Assembly (NCBI RefSeq): GCF_902167145.1
Contig: NC_050097.1
Span: forward strand, 223,901,034-223,965,033
DNA length: 64,000 nt
Reading direction: 5' to 3'
From: Zea mays
Lineage: Eukaryota; Streptophyta; Magnoliopsida; Poales; Poaceae
A model generated the notes under the pieces. That model was not told the DNA's origin and made no database searches. It saw nothing but the letters and a program-made list of their open reading frames with translations. The position numbers and the translations under genes were made by a program. Of this stretch, positions 1 through 11,986 are shown one piece after another (position 1 is the first letter of the stretch; every line of letters begins with the position of its first letter).

Positions 1-599
1 ATATTATAATTCGGCTATTTAATATTTATTTAGCACTTTTTAAAAATTTTTAAAAACCACGTAATATTTATACTAACATAATACATATGGTTGTCATGTT
101 ATGAGATTTAATTGAGATTAATATCATAAAAAATAATGTAACTAAAGTATATGAGAACATAATTCTCCTTAATATACATCAAGAGATCATTTCTTTTTGT
201 ATATATACAAAGTATATAGTGGGGGATATTAGAGAATTATGCTTTCTACTAGGTGAATATCTATACGTTGCAATGGTAACATATAAATACCATGATAACT
301 TATATACAAATAGATGATATAATCCCCAAAAAGATATATCAACCTAGACAATATCGCAAAATAGATTATGTCAATGTTTAAACAAAACAAAAATGGTACA
401 GATCACGCATTCGACGCAGGCTACCTTATATATTCCATATCATTCATGATAAAATATCTAGAGCACACTCATGCTTGATAAAGTTTGAAATGTATTCACT
501 GGAACATGTTAGTAATTATGTATTTGTCAACACTCAATCGAATTGCTGATCCAACTCAGAACCAAAAACTCTAACATGACATCCACCAAAAGATACCCA
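1..599. other. AT-rich low-copy sequence, no gene recognised
   Basis: This stretch is AT-rich and has no open frame of useful length and no protein similarity I recognise. It lies downstream of the L14 fragment on the minus strand, so part of it may be captured 3' flank of that gene. Confidence 0.5.
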
Positions 600-851
600 T
601 TAAGCCATGGATGCCTTCTTCAACTTGGCGAGCTCTTGCCTGATAGCGCCACCCCTCTGTTTACGTAAAGAAAAAAGTGTGACCGAGCAATATAGACAGT
701 GCCATCATGAACTAAACAGTTGATAGGGAGGTTCCCGACCTTGATCTTTGCCATCATGACTTTGAACCTATCAAAGTCATCAAGCGCTGCTCTCCTCTTC
801 TAGAAAATCCGCTTGTGCCCCATGAGCTGTTCTCCCACTTGGTCTTCATTT
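600..851 (-). pseudogene. RPL14: 60S ribosomal protein L14 3' fragment
   Basis: Two exons of the C-terminal part of cytosolic ribosomal protein L14, a large-subunit protein, read on the minus strand. Exon 851-740 follows an acceptor ending TTTCAG and gives KTKWENSSWG, then, after a one-base shift, KRRAALDDFDRFKVMMAKIK, ending at a GT donor (739-738). Exon 656-600 follows an AACAG acceptor and gives GGAIRQELAKLKK, ending in TAA at 602-600. This is the plant L14 C-terminus including its final intron. The frameshift and an in-frame TAG after GTSGF/KRIF make it non-functional. No 5' exons are visible. The retained intron argues against a processed copy and for DNA-level capture. Confidence 0.8.
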
Positions 852-3059
852 CTGAAATAGAATAACAAAATACCAACTAAGTGTCACTATTCTCTTATGG
901 GCGCGAGACCACGCTACCTGGCCAATTCAAAAAAAATGCATCCTGTGCTACCGATTATAGCCTTGTAACATTGTCATATTTCTCGTGAAGATCAGCAGAT
1001 ACAAAACCAATTATTACCATTGGTACAAAAGCACTCCCCTAAAGCTCAGTCCTATTATGCAACACATTCTAAGTAAAATCTACTTGTACACTCAATTCTG
1101 AAATAGACTACATCTAACTGCAACATGCTCCATTTAATTTATAAATTGGCATGTCTGTAAAGCTCTGTCAACTGAATTGGCATATCAAGAAAGCTATGAG
1201 ATTATGCAACATACTCCAACTGAACACCAACTTACCGAACACCCCAAGTATGAAAATGGATCCATCTAGAAGTGAAGAAGTGAGAGCTTCTGTGAACTGT
1301 AAGCAACAATATTAGTGGTCAAAATCATGGATATGACCAATGCTTATCCTCGTCCGAATCCCGCACAACAAAAATCTCTTTAGAATGGGATGTAGAAGTA
1401 ATGAAAGAAATCTTGATGTGGCTACAGTTCCACCCAAATGAACTGCATATGTCAGCTTGTACATCAGTTGTAGATCACAAGCTAAGTGAAGAAGTGAGAG
1501 ATTTTGTCAACTGTAAACCAATTGTCTAAAACATTCATGGTATTGTTAAACAAACTATGAAGAAACACAAGTGAAATTATGATGCAAAATTATGAAACAA
1601 AATTGCTAAACATTAGAACGCCAAACTACAACTATGTCAACCTCAAAAACGTGTTTCAGATTTTGAGAGAAGCTGACCTAGAACATGAGCTACTTTTTTC
1701 TAAAATAAAAGAAAACAAATGCACATAATGATAGTCACATCTTAGAATTTGGGTCATAACCGCAACAGTCCCATAGCAGGATCATGACCTAAACAGAACA
1801 ATTCATATCTCATTCAGAACTATAATGGATTTTGTCCAGGATCAGGTAGTCCATGCCATGAAACAACGGAACCTGGCAAGAGGAAAAACTGTAAGAATAT
1901 CACCACACATTCATATATAAAAAAGTTAGGCAAAATTCCAAAATATTGTTTTTAGAAAAAAGCTAAGACAACATTGGCAACCATGCTTATAGGATTTTGT
2001 GAAGACATGAGTGGTAGCCATGTTGTGCCAAGTGACACAGTGCAAGCTCAATGTGTCGTCTTTGAGACAACTTCGTTGTTAGCATTTCTTACAATCCAAG
2101 GAAACAACTCATCATCAATTAATAGTGATTTTGTCACCTTTTTCCAGAAAAGGTAGCAAAAGGGCACTGATATCAACACAAATGCATTGGACCGCTTTAA
2201 GGATCCATCTATCATTCTTCTCGATTGCACAAAGTATATTTCTCAAAAGTATATCAAACATGAAAAGGTATATTCTTAGAACTTCACATCAAGCATTCTA
2301 ATACTGAGATTAGCATGACATGAAATTCAGAGTATCGCCTCAAAGCATCGAGTTTTCAATTTGCATTTTACCAGTGCTTTTTAGGCCAGTTTAGGTGTGC
2401 ATTGATAAGTTCACATTACAAAACACTTCTCATGAATTATTAGTACTCGGAAAATCTGTCACAAATGCTAAGTTTTCTCTACAGTATGCTCTCTGTTCAG
2501 ACCAAACAGCATGCAATATCAAAGATAGCAGAACCGGCAAGGGCGTAGAACATAGAAGGCACGACAGTGGACCTTATAATAAAACTATAAAATATGAATA
2601 CATATAACGCCACATTTACATATCCATCTATATTACTTTACCTTTAATACTGATGACGTGCATACGGTTCTAACCATTGGGTTGCCAGGTCATCAGAATA
2701 ACAAAATCAGTTTTTAAGAAATATTCTGGAATTCAGAATAACAGAAACAAAATTTCAAGAAATTTTATGTTGTCAACTTTAAAATGAGGAATGATAGATA
2801 AAAGAAACATTTAGCTGGAAAAAGGGTATAAGTTTTTTAAAAATATGCTCCATGTATCTGTTCCGCCCTTCTATGAACCATGAAAACCAATAACAATATC
2901 GAACAATTACACATTTCAGAGGTAATGAAAACTCCAGTAGAATGAGGAACATGCTAGATAAAAAGACTCTATTGGTGATAAAAGACTATATTGATGATAA
3001 AAGAAAAATAAAACAAACATTGAATGGTAAAAAGTGGAGCAAAGCATAGTTTTCCCAGA
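852..3059. other. AT-rich low-copy sequence, no gene recognised
   Basis: Only short frames are present on either strand. A minus-strand frame at 2048-2230 (60 codons) matches nothing I recognise. Short intron- or exon-like stretches may be further gene fragments too degraded to name. Confidence 0.4.
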
Positions 3060-3620
3060 AGGTTTTATCTAGGGGGGAGGTTTGGACAAGACACCGCTGC
3101 CGCCGTATCCCTCCTCGCTCCTGCTCCACCTTACTGTGGCCCTTGCGCCGACCCCTGCACCGCGGCTGTCGCACCAGATGTCGCCGCACGCCTTCCTCTC
3201 TCCCACCGTGCAAGCCGCTCTTGCTCACCATCTCCTCGCACCCGCTCCCCATGCTCGCGGTCTTCCTCGCCTACCACCATGATGAGCTCATCCGCGTGGA
3301 TGGCGGGCACGACGTGGGGCGCAGACGGTGACGTGGACAGTAGATTGGAAGGTGGTCGTGGTTGACGACGACGCCAAATTGGTGATGGACCTCCTGGCAT
3401 TGCCAAATCGATGTGGATATCGGGAGCATCATGGGAATGGCGTGCACGGGGACGCAGTTGGCAACGTCCCTTGGTTGGAGGAGGCGGGGGCGACGCCAAC
3501 GATGGGGCACGAAATCGATGTGCGGTGCGTGCGCGGGCATCGCGCACGGCGACGGCGCTGGAATCATGTCGAGCGGGGCAGGGGGCACCAGGGGTGTGGA
3601 CGCCTTCGGTAGAGTCTTAA
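3060..3620. other. GC-rich island of unknown identity
   Basis: A sharply bounded GC-rich block sits in AT-rich flanks. Overlapping frames are open on both strands (for example 3131-3547 minus and 3024-3365 plus), as expected by chance in GC-rich DNA. Translations are rich in Arg, Pro and Ala with no domain I recognise. It could be a captured first exon or promoter of a grass gene, or a fragment of a GC-rich transposon. Confidence 0.35.
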
Positions 3621-5860
3621 CATGAGTAGTATAGATAATTAGGAACCATCCATCCCTGCATAGCAAATAATATGCAGTAGAAGATTATGACTTGAAAAGG
3701 TGCAACACAGGTAATGGGCAGTTAGCAATAAGATGTGTTGTTAGAGTAAAATAGAGTGGGTAATCAATCCTGCTTCATTATATCCAAACTCTATAAAATG
3801 GTTGCATAACTTAATGCACATACCATTACACAAAAAGGCCATGCTTCATTTCTAGTTTTATACATGTCTTGAATTGTTAGCCTATCAATATGAATTTTGA
3901 AATTCCTTTATTAGGCTGCAGGAGTCAACTTTTTTCCCTTGGTCCTATTGGATGATGCAAGCAGTTTAACTACCATCTTGCTACATTTTAGATGTGTTTT
4001 GCTTCCTAACCTTTTGTGAGTATGGATTACTTTCTATTTTTGTTTTTCAACATGCTCTGTCTGTAGTTTGTCTCCTTTTCAAACTATGATATTCCTTCTA
4101 TTATCACTCATGCAGTCATGCTACAGTTAGGCTTGTTTTTAAATAGCAAAGAGACATGCAACACTCAAACTTTATGAGCCAAAGTTTTTTCTGCAAGAAA
4201 AAAACTGCAAACGTTTAATCATTAACCCAGAATAGCTATTGATGCAGTAATCTAGTAGAAAGAAAGCACGGAGTTCGGTAGAAGTATAATAGGAAGCAGT
4301 GAAAAAAGAATGATATGCAGGTGTGTTTGAGAAAAAACTAAACCCATGTTTTCATTTGGTAATAGGCCTTGTAGTGGAAAAGGAAGTAAACAACATAACC
4401 ATCTTTCATGTATGGATCCTCCCTTAGACTTGTCCCTAGCTAGGAATATGGCTTTGCGTGATGTGTATAAAGAAGAGGATTAAGTTCGGTGTCTATTCAA
4501 TCAGTGAGGGAACTGAATTTTATGGGATGTCAATGAAGGAAATTATATCATATAAAATGTACGACAATCTGTCTTTGGTTGTTGTACATTCATTTATTAA
4601 TTTTATCGCTTCTACATTTTAGGAGCAGAGAACATCAAGCAATATTTCTTTAAGTATAAAAATCTTGCTCATGTATATAACCAGTGGGTTTTAGAAAGTG
4701 ATAGAGTCGAATGAAAAATTCAAGAAAACAATTATAACGTGTGGGAGCGTGGTGATGGAGATCACGAACCTCCTGTCCATGATGAGCCATGACCTCTGTT
4801 CCCGAGGAAGAAGCTCCCCTCAGAAAATGACTTCTATTTCACATGTATCATTGCACAGGCACTACACGATCAGACCAACGTTTTCCTCCCACATATACTG
4901 CTACAGACAAAAGGAAAGAATAATGGTTAAGAGAGAAATCGATCATGTGGCCCTGCTTCGTCCCACAAATTGATCCTACACATCTAGGATGACGAACCAG
5001 ATCACGAGCATGTGATGTGATAGAGAAGGAGAGAGAAGTATATGTGTACATGTGGGCCGGTCCTGATGGACTCAAGGTGTTATCGCCCATCATGCTGGAC
5101 CTCCCATCGCTGGCGCTTAGGAGCCCTGTCACGCTGTCGCCACTGTTGTCGGGCTTCGAGGAGGCCACAGCCTCGATGATCGCACCATCGCCGAGAAGGG
5201 GTTGTACCTCCAACCGTTGCCGCGCGGCAATGCTAGCACAACCGATGACCTACAACCCCCTCCCAGGTTGCTCCCGCTCTTCTCCGTGCTGTCGTCGACC
5301 GACCGACCGTGAGTCCGTGACCACTTCTTGGCTTCCCCCCTCCCTTTTCCCTAGGCTGGCACGCTCCTACGTGGTATGCTCTGTTGCTCCCTGCTTTTAC
5401 CTGGAAACCACTGGACTGCTCACTTGATTCCAAGAAGACTCATGGTACCTGGAAGAAAATGTCATCTCGAGTGTGTGGATTTTACCATTTTATTGTCTCT
5501 TTGATATCCTGTCATGTCCATATGCAAAGGCCATACTTTTAAGTCTTCAGATACCCTTTTTGCAATAGTATTATTTGTTGAGACACCTATATGCAACAAG
5601 AACTTATGGAGACCCTCGAAATCTTCATTGACAACTAAGGCAGTTGTTTGGTCTAACACCATCTTATCTCTCACAAGACATGGACATGCCAACTAAATTT
5701 GTAGTTAATGAAAAGGGGTTCACATAATGATAAATATCACATGACCTGCAATTTCTATCCCATATTCACTGCTCCATGTGACAACTTTCGGTGATAACTA
5801 TTATTGTTATGATTTCACATTTTGCAATCTCAAACTTTTGGGTGTGACTTTTGTAGCCAG
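3621..5860. other. Low-copy sequence with a second GC-rich patch, no gene recognised
   Basis: Mostly AT-rich. A GC-rich patch at about 5080-5350 has open frames on both strands (5017-5427 plus, 4848-5213 minus), and 5462-5692 is open on the minus strand. I recognise no protein in any of them. They may be further captured exons. Confidence 0.35.
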
Positions 5861-6803
<943 letters not shown>

Positions 6804-7063
6804 TGATTCCTACACCCCCTTCCCTCTTTTCTTTTGACCAACATAATTCAACTTTTAGCTGTTAGTTAAAATAATGAAAAAATATGTATTTGCATTAATA
6901 GGTTGAGGAGTGTAATTTTAGAAGAATATGAGGACTTCTATTCTCAAATCCTTGGTCTTTGTTGTTCTTAAGTATAGAACTATATTCCACTTCTTTATTC
7001 TCAAGAAAGGATGGGCCACACGAGGATGATGAGTTCAAAATCTGATCCATCACAAACATCTGA

Positions 7064-7177
7064 GTCCCTGGACAAACAACACTTCACTGGAGTGTTGTAT
7101 GTGGCCATATTTAAGTTGTTGAACTACTTCTGAAAGAAGGAGCAAAGGTGGATGCTACTAATTTATATGGGTATCAG
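7064..7177 (+). pseudogene. Ankyrin-repeat exon fragment
   Basis: The frame from 7073 reads TTLHWSVVCGHI, a stop at 7112-7114, then VVELLLKEGAKVDATNLYGY. It ends at CAG followed by a GTTTGT donor at 7178. TLHW and VVELLLKEGAKVDA are the classic helix-turn-helix pattern of an ankyrin repeat, a protein-protein interaction module. The TAA replaces the Glu codon usual at that position. The parent gene cannot be told from one repeat. It lies between katanin and O-fucosyltransferase pieces on the same strand. Confidence 0.7.
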
Positions 7178-7355
7178 GTTTGTATTCTATTCCTGCTCTT
7201 CGTCTCCTCTGGCGTGCCTTACCGCCTCTCCCAGCGGTGGGACACAGAGGAGCAACACATGTTCTTTGTGTATTGGATGCATATCTATGTTGCTAAATGA
7301 ATAATCCGAGGTCCCTCACTTTAGACGCAAAATTCATATCTTGCTTTGTTTTCAG

Positions 7356-7572
7356 CCTTCCATGAACTGATATGCGACTGATGAAACTGCTTTTCAATAA
7401 CAGCAAATTTTCAGATGTCTTTGATGAGGAGCACTTCATAAATTCTTTAGCAAATTATGTGAAGGTTGAGAAAGAACCTGAGACATCTCCGAAGTCTATC
7501 AGGTTCTTCAAGAGTTGGTCCGAAGTAGATTATTACTTGGATGAGATTTCTCCACTGTGGGATCATTGTTAG
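7356..7572 (+). pseudogene. Plant O-fucosyltransferase-like exon fragment
   Basis: Downstream of a TTTTCAG acceptor the frame from about 7396 reads KFSDVFDEEHFINSLANYVK, then a shortened linker, then SWSEVDYYLDEISPLWDHC and a stop. This matches the stretch of plant GDP-fucose O-fucosyltransferase-like proteins (Golgi membrane family) in which an F-DVFD-HFI-SL segment is followed by a SWS--YY-- segment. The codons expected between VEK and the SWS block are partly missing, and a stop follows the HC. No membrane anchor or fucose-binding region is present. Confidence 0.65.
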
Positions 7573-8722
7573 GTCTGGATCAACCACCACTTTGCACTTC
7601 CATACTAGACAATTCTAAGCTTTGATTGGTGATGCATTTTTTTGGAAGATTGTAGCGACAAGTGTGTAATTATTTGTTCTCAATAGCCACAAAATAATTA
7701 TTTCTGTCAGCCTGTGCTGCTCCATAGCTATTGTTATGTTTTATACAATATATTATTTTAGCAAAATTTTGGTCGTAATGTTGTATAATTAATAGAAAAG
7801 CTTATTGAAAAACTATGATTGTGCCTGTGGTGATATTTTGTCACGTAGATTTTGCATATCATATTGATCTTGTCGTTATATAATTTGTAACTCTCGTACA
7901 CATATCTAGTATAATATAGTATAATCTCTACTATCCTATAAGGACCCAATGTAGGCGTCCACACTTGCTTCACCGCGCCCCCGCCCTTCCCCACCTCCGC
8001 TCTAGCGCCTCCATCGCACACATCGTGCCCCCCAGATCCCGCCCCGGCTCCTCTCCCTTCCTCCACATCGCGCGTTGACATCCTGCAATCCCCGCGGCGC
8101 CCAAATCCCGCTCCAGCTCCTCGCCAGCGCAATCCACGCGGCGCCCTTGACCCATGGAGAGCAGCCTCTGCCCGCAGCCCTCAGATCCCGCCCCGGCTCC
8201 TCTCCCTTCCCCAAATCGCTGCGCCTTCCCCGCATCTCTTGCATAATTTCCTTTTACAACAGTGCAGATGCGCTTGTTGGCCAGATCGCGACCATGGCGA
8301 AGGAGCAGGCTGGCTAGCCCTCGGTCTCTTTCTTCATCGAAGGTGAGTCCCATTCCCTAGCCTGTACCGATTCCTCCCCCTCCACCACATTTGCCACACT
8401 CCGTCGTCGTCGGGCCCGGATCCAGATAGGTGGAAGGAAGGGTGGGCCAACCCTAACCGCTCCCTCTACTTCCAACCGCCGCCACCTCCCTGCTCCCTTT
8501 GTCCCTCGATCGCGCTCCCGTTGATGCCCACCTCTCTCTTCTCCCTCCTGTTGCTCTGTGTCCTCTCCCACACCTTTGCCCTTGGCTACCGCACTAAGTT
8601 TGACGGCCGGCTACAGACCTTCTCTGACATGTACGTCATTAGTGATTGATTGGTTTACTGCTACTAGCTAGGAGTAATATATTTGCTTTAGAATTAGGCC
8701 TCAAGTCATTTGATCTATGCTT
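7573..8722. other. Unassigned stretch with a GC-rich promoter/first-exon-like patch
   Basis: AT-rich to about 7940, then GC-rich with CCTCTCCC-type pyrimidine runs to about 8580, like a grass 5' UTR and first exon. A short ATG frame at 8294 (MAKEQAG, then stop) precedes a GAAG/GTGAGT donor-like site at 8339-8345. A second ATG frame at about 8524 reads MPTSLFSLLLLCVLSHTFAL, which looks like a signal peptide, and stops at about 8649. I could not assign it. The text at 7925 (TCTCTACTATCCTATAAG after an A) resembles grass Helitron 5' ends. Confidence 0.35.
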
Positions 8723-8995
8723 ATACAAATTAAGTTGGACAAAGAGAAGAAGATTATCTCCATTCTGGATAGGGGTATTGGTATGACCAAGGAAGATCTT
8801 ATTAGGAACTTTGGAACGATTGCTATGTCTAGCACTTAAGGCACCGCTTTTTCATCTTTCTAATTCTGGCCAATTGCTGCACTCCAAAATTTGTTTAATA
8901 TATTAAAGATTATGCTCTCAAATAATTTGAACTGTTTGCTATTTTTGCAGCTCAAAAAAATATAGTCTGGAGGCGACCTCAATCTTATTGGACAG
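8723..8995 (+). pseudogene. GRP94/endoplasmin (ER HSP90) fragment, two exons
   Basis: Exon 1 (8723-8838) reads [20 protein letters not shown], then [17 protein letters not shown], and runs into a stop at 8836-8838. Exon 2 (8951-8995) follows TTTTTGCAG, has an in-frame TAG, then reads SGGDLNLIGQ. These are the ATP-binding (GHKL) segments of the ER-lumenal HSP90 chaperone; the usual G1-box Asp-x-Gly-Ile-Gly is kept as DRGIGM. Stops, a GGCACC sequence where a GT donor is expected, and loss of all other exons make it a dead fragment. Confidence 0.82.
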
Positions 8996-9317
8996 AATAA
9001 TGACTGCAATTCTACAGGTTATTGTGAACAAACAACTGCTTGTTTTCCTACACTTATTTTTTTTGTTGATTTCTTAATGCCTCTTTTTTATCCATTTCTA
9101 TCCTTACCGGATATGAAATCCCTATCTCCATAGCCCCCTTAGTTATTGTCTTGTGGTTGTAATGGCAACCTTAATAAGGCTCTTATGTAGAGATGTTGAA
9201 TGTGTCTCTGCACTCTGTTAATGATTGGTTTCCAAAATAAGTTTTTGGTGTGAGTATACTTGCTGACCGTCTTTTCGTTCACCTGTACTGTACGACTACA
9301 ATTGATCAATACCACAT

Positions 9318-9498
9318 GTGGGTGCTGGCGTGAGCAGGCTGACGACAGCGCACGAACTGGCGAGGAGCGGCTTCGCGAGGGTGACCGTATACGAGAAGGA
9401 GAACTGCCTCGGCGGACACGCAAGGACCATGACCGTCGAGGACGCTGACACCGTTGTCACCATGCATCTCGACCTCGGCTTCATGGTCTTCAACCGGG
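9318..9498 (+). pseudogene. Cyclopropane-fatty-acid synthase, N-terminal FAD domain exon fragment
   Basis: The frame reads VGAGVSRLTTAHELARSGFA, RVTVYEKENCLGGHARTMTV, then LDLGFMVFNR, ending at a GTATGT donor (9499). GAGVS-L-A-EL and YE---LGGHA form the dinucleotide-binding motif of the FAD amine-oxidase-like domain fused in plants to cyclopropane-fatty-acyl-phospholipid synthase. The usual GxGxxG has Arg in the last Gly position. The piece starts abruptly at the motif, has no ATG, and no following exon is present. Confidence 0.8.
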
Positions 9499-9731
9499 TA
9501 TGTACACATACATGTAGTAATGATACTATAATATAGAAGCGTGTCACAATGGTCTCTTCTTGTGCACGTCTGTGGCCTATCCACGGGGATTCTGTGCCAT
9601 TCGGTATGAAGTATGAACAACTGTTTGAACCATTTCATTGAAGAAAAGAAATGTAATGTACAGTTTGAATTAGTTAAAGTATATATATATATATATTATG
9701 TTAAACTTTGGCTTGTGGACGAATTACTTAC

Positions 9732-10285
9732 TACGTTCCAACGACTCGAGTAGTGTTTGTCTGTTGCTCATTTCCACCAAAAAATCCTCGCCATACTGAA
9801 ACCTGATATCTTGCATTGGGACTCATTTCTGTGTCCAACAAGACATTGCTTGCTTTCAGATCTCTATGAATTATCGTTAATCTTGAATCCTGGTGGAGAT
9901 AAAGAAGACCTCATGCTACACCTTTAATTATTTTAAAGCAGGATGGCCAACCAATCACAGATTTTTCTCGCAGCATCTTCCAAGATTAGTGTGAAAAAAC
10001 TATGTATCGTGGGTCACAGTTAGTCTAAAATTGTTTCGTAATATGTGAAATGAGGCCAGAACGTACCAAAAAGGAAGGCATCCAATCTTTTGTTTGGTAG
10101 ATATTCATACATCAGTGACTTCTCATCTTTGTGAATGCAACAACCAAGAAGTCTAACTAAGTTTCTATGCTGCAGTTTGGCAATCAGAACTAGAGTACTT
10201 CATTTCCAAATTCCTCGACCCCTGTGTAGAACTTTTTAGTGAGCCTTTTGACAGCTACTTGCCTTCCATAGCATATTTAGGAGAC
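9732..10285 (-). pseudogene. S-domain receptor-like kinase fragment, two kinase exons
   Basis: Reverse-strand kinase sequence. The upstream exon (about 10285-10067) gives GRQVAVKRLT (VAVK lysine present), then, after a small insertion with stops, [17 protein letters not shown] and [17 protein letters not shown], ending at a GTACGT donor (10066-10061). The downstream exon (about 9955-9732) gives [20 protein letters not shown] and [11 protein letters not shown], then a one-base shift, [20 protein letters not shown], and a GTAAGT donor (9731-9726). This is the catalytic core of a plasma-membrane Ser/Thr receptor kinase of the S-locus type. HRDLKASN is intact but DFG has become GFS. It lies antisense to neighbouring fragments. 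Confidence 0.85.
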
Positions 10286-10583
10286 ATGTAACCACTGTTT
10301 GAACCATTTCAGAGAACTACTTCCTCTGTTTTAGGCGCGTGCTTCAACAACTCATCTCTTGTTCTCTATTCCCTCTTCTCCTTTCCGTTTTCCATATTAT
10401 TCTTTTTTCTCATGGTTCACAGAACTAGATTAAATATGTGAGTTGGTTTAAGTCATTCGCATGGAGGTTAATTGCTATTGGTGAAGGCTGACTAGGTCAA
10501 ACATCCTACATGACCCACAGCAATGCAGAAACATTCTTTGGTATGAAGCAATATGAATTACAGATTTTGTGTCATCATTCTAG

Positions 10584-10678
10584 ATACCTGACTATCATGG
10601 CATTATAAAGCATCCAATGGATTTTTCGACAATAAGAAAGAAGCTTGATAAGGGAATTCCAACTTGGAGCGATTTGAG
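10584..10678 (+). pseudogene. Bromodomain exon
   Basis: A single open exon between an ATTCTAG acceptor (10577-10583) and a perfect GTGAGT donor (10679-10684) reads IPDYHGIIKHPMDFSTIRKK and LDKGIPTWSDLR. PDY--IIKHPMD--TI--KL is the ZA-loop and helix A region of the bromodomain, an acetyl-lysine reader in chromatin proteins. The exon itself has no stop, and both splice sites look usable. I see no neighbouring bromodomain exons, so I treat it as a captured exon. Confidence 0.8.
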
Positions 10679-11160
10679 GTGAGTTACATGATTTATTTGG
10701 ATTGATATTTTTATTGGATAATGGAAAATCTATTCAAAGTAATCTGTAAGCTTGATTGTGAAAAACAATATGGTTGAATGCAAGCATACAAGAATAATTT
10801 ACACATTTTTGTATTGTGCCAGTTTGCAGATGTGCTTAGTGAGGCTAGTGCACCTTGTGGGCTGCTACAAAGTTAAGATATAGTTTTTTTCAGTGCCTAA
10901 TACATGTTATCGTCATGTTCATTTTGCACTTAAAAATGATATTAATTAAACCAAAGCATGGATAGTAGAAGTTGTTTTTCTTCTTGTTTTACCATGTTCC
11001 TATTACTAATTGGGTCTTGGTATAGATCTATCATCAAGATAGTTGATTTAGTGTATTGTTTGATGTAGATATCCGTGTTAAGGAACTGACATGGGAATTT
11101 TTAGCCAGGTAAATTAGCATTATTTGCTATCTCTAAATTTTGATTCTCAATTCTTTGCTA

Positions 11161-11986
11161 TCTTACGCTTTGGGACACCCTGGGTGAGATCGTGCTCACT
11201 CTTCAGGAGGATCACCATGTGTGGAGATTCGAGTCTTCGAGTCTTCGAGCCTTTTCTCTTCTAGGTCCTGCTACAAGGTTCTGTTTTTGGGCTCCATCAC
11301 CTTCGAACCATGGAAAAGACTTTGGAAATCTTGGGCTCCTCCTAAGTGTAAGACCTTTTATGGTTAGCCATGCAGAATAAGTGTTGGACAGCTGACAGAC
11401 TGCAAAAAAGAGGTCTTCCCCATCCGGAAGCATGCCCTTTCTATGAACAAGAGCAAGAAACAGTTCAGCATCTGTTGACTGGTTGTGTCTTCGCCAGGCA
11501 GTTTTGGCATAGCATCCTCTCCCCCTTTGGTATGGGCCACTTAACTCTAGGACCAGAGGATACTAATTTTGATGATTGGTGGGGACTAGTGACCATTCAG
11601 GTGCACAGAAGCAAGAGAAAGGGAGTCAACAGTGCCATTATTTTGGGAGTATGGTGCCTTTGGTTGCATAGAAATAGAGTTATTTTCGATGGAGATTTAC
11701 CAACCATTGGCAAGGTGCATAGAAGCTTCATCGACGAGCTATCCTAATGGGTGCTGGCTGGTGCCAAACACCTCGAAAGCCTTGGGCTTGCTGCTGCTCT
11801 AGGCGCAGCAGGCCCGACTTAATTTTTTCCTTGGTCGTCTTTTTGTATCTTAGTCCTATGGATAGTTTTATTTATGCTTGTTGCTGGCCACCATAGGGTG
11901 GTTGTTTGTACTGGTCCTCTTGGACCTTAATTTCCCCTTCTCCTTAATATAATGATGTGCAACTCTCCTGCGTTTTTCGTAAAAAA
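11161..11986 (+). mobile_element. 5'-truncated plant LINE (L1-type)
   Basis: The end of a plant L1-type LINE: the last part of ORF2, a short 3' UTR with the CCTTAATATAATGATGTGCA block and CTCCTGCG motif usual at grass LINE 3' ends, and a short A-run at 11981-11986. The 5' limit is approximate because the reading frame decays toward 11100. Most LINE copies are truncated at the 5' end like this. I could not find target duplications. Confidence 0.82.
11370..11747 (+). pseudogene. LINE ORF2 C-terminus, zinc-binding RVT domain
   Basis: A frame of 125 codons carries the zf-RVT domain found after reverse transcriptase in plant LINEs: NKCWTADRLQKRGLPHPEAC, then CPFYEQEQETVQHLLTGCVF with Cys and His ligands, and a closing IILGVWCLWLHRNRVIFDG block. 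Upstream codons in other frames (FEPWKRLWKSWAPPKCKTF at about 11308-11364) show at least two frameshifts. One expected Cys in CP-C is Tyr (CPFY). There is no active reverse transcriptase here. Confidence 0.82.

Noticed and set aside
960..1000. Minus-strand STGCIFFELA resembling a kinase SxGCIF-E motif
   Set aside because: Ten residues with no supporting flanks; likely chance.
4848..5213. 121-codon minus-strand frame resembling a plant protein start
   Set aside because: It opens with TTG rather than ATG, matches no family I know, and overlaps a plus-strand frame in a GC-rich patch.
10250..10290. A GYMSPKYAMEG activation-segment match next to VAVKRL in the receptor-kinase fragment
   Set aside because: The text is short and out of order for a kinase; it may be degraded ATP-loop coding. 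I did not claim an exon shuffle.
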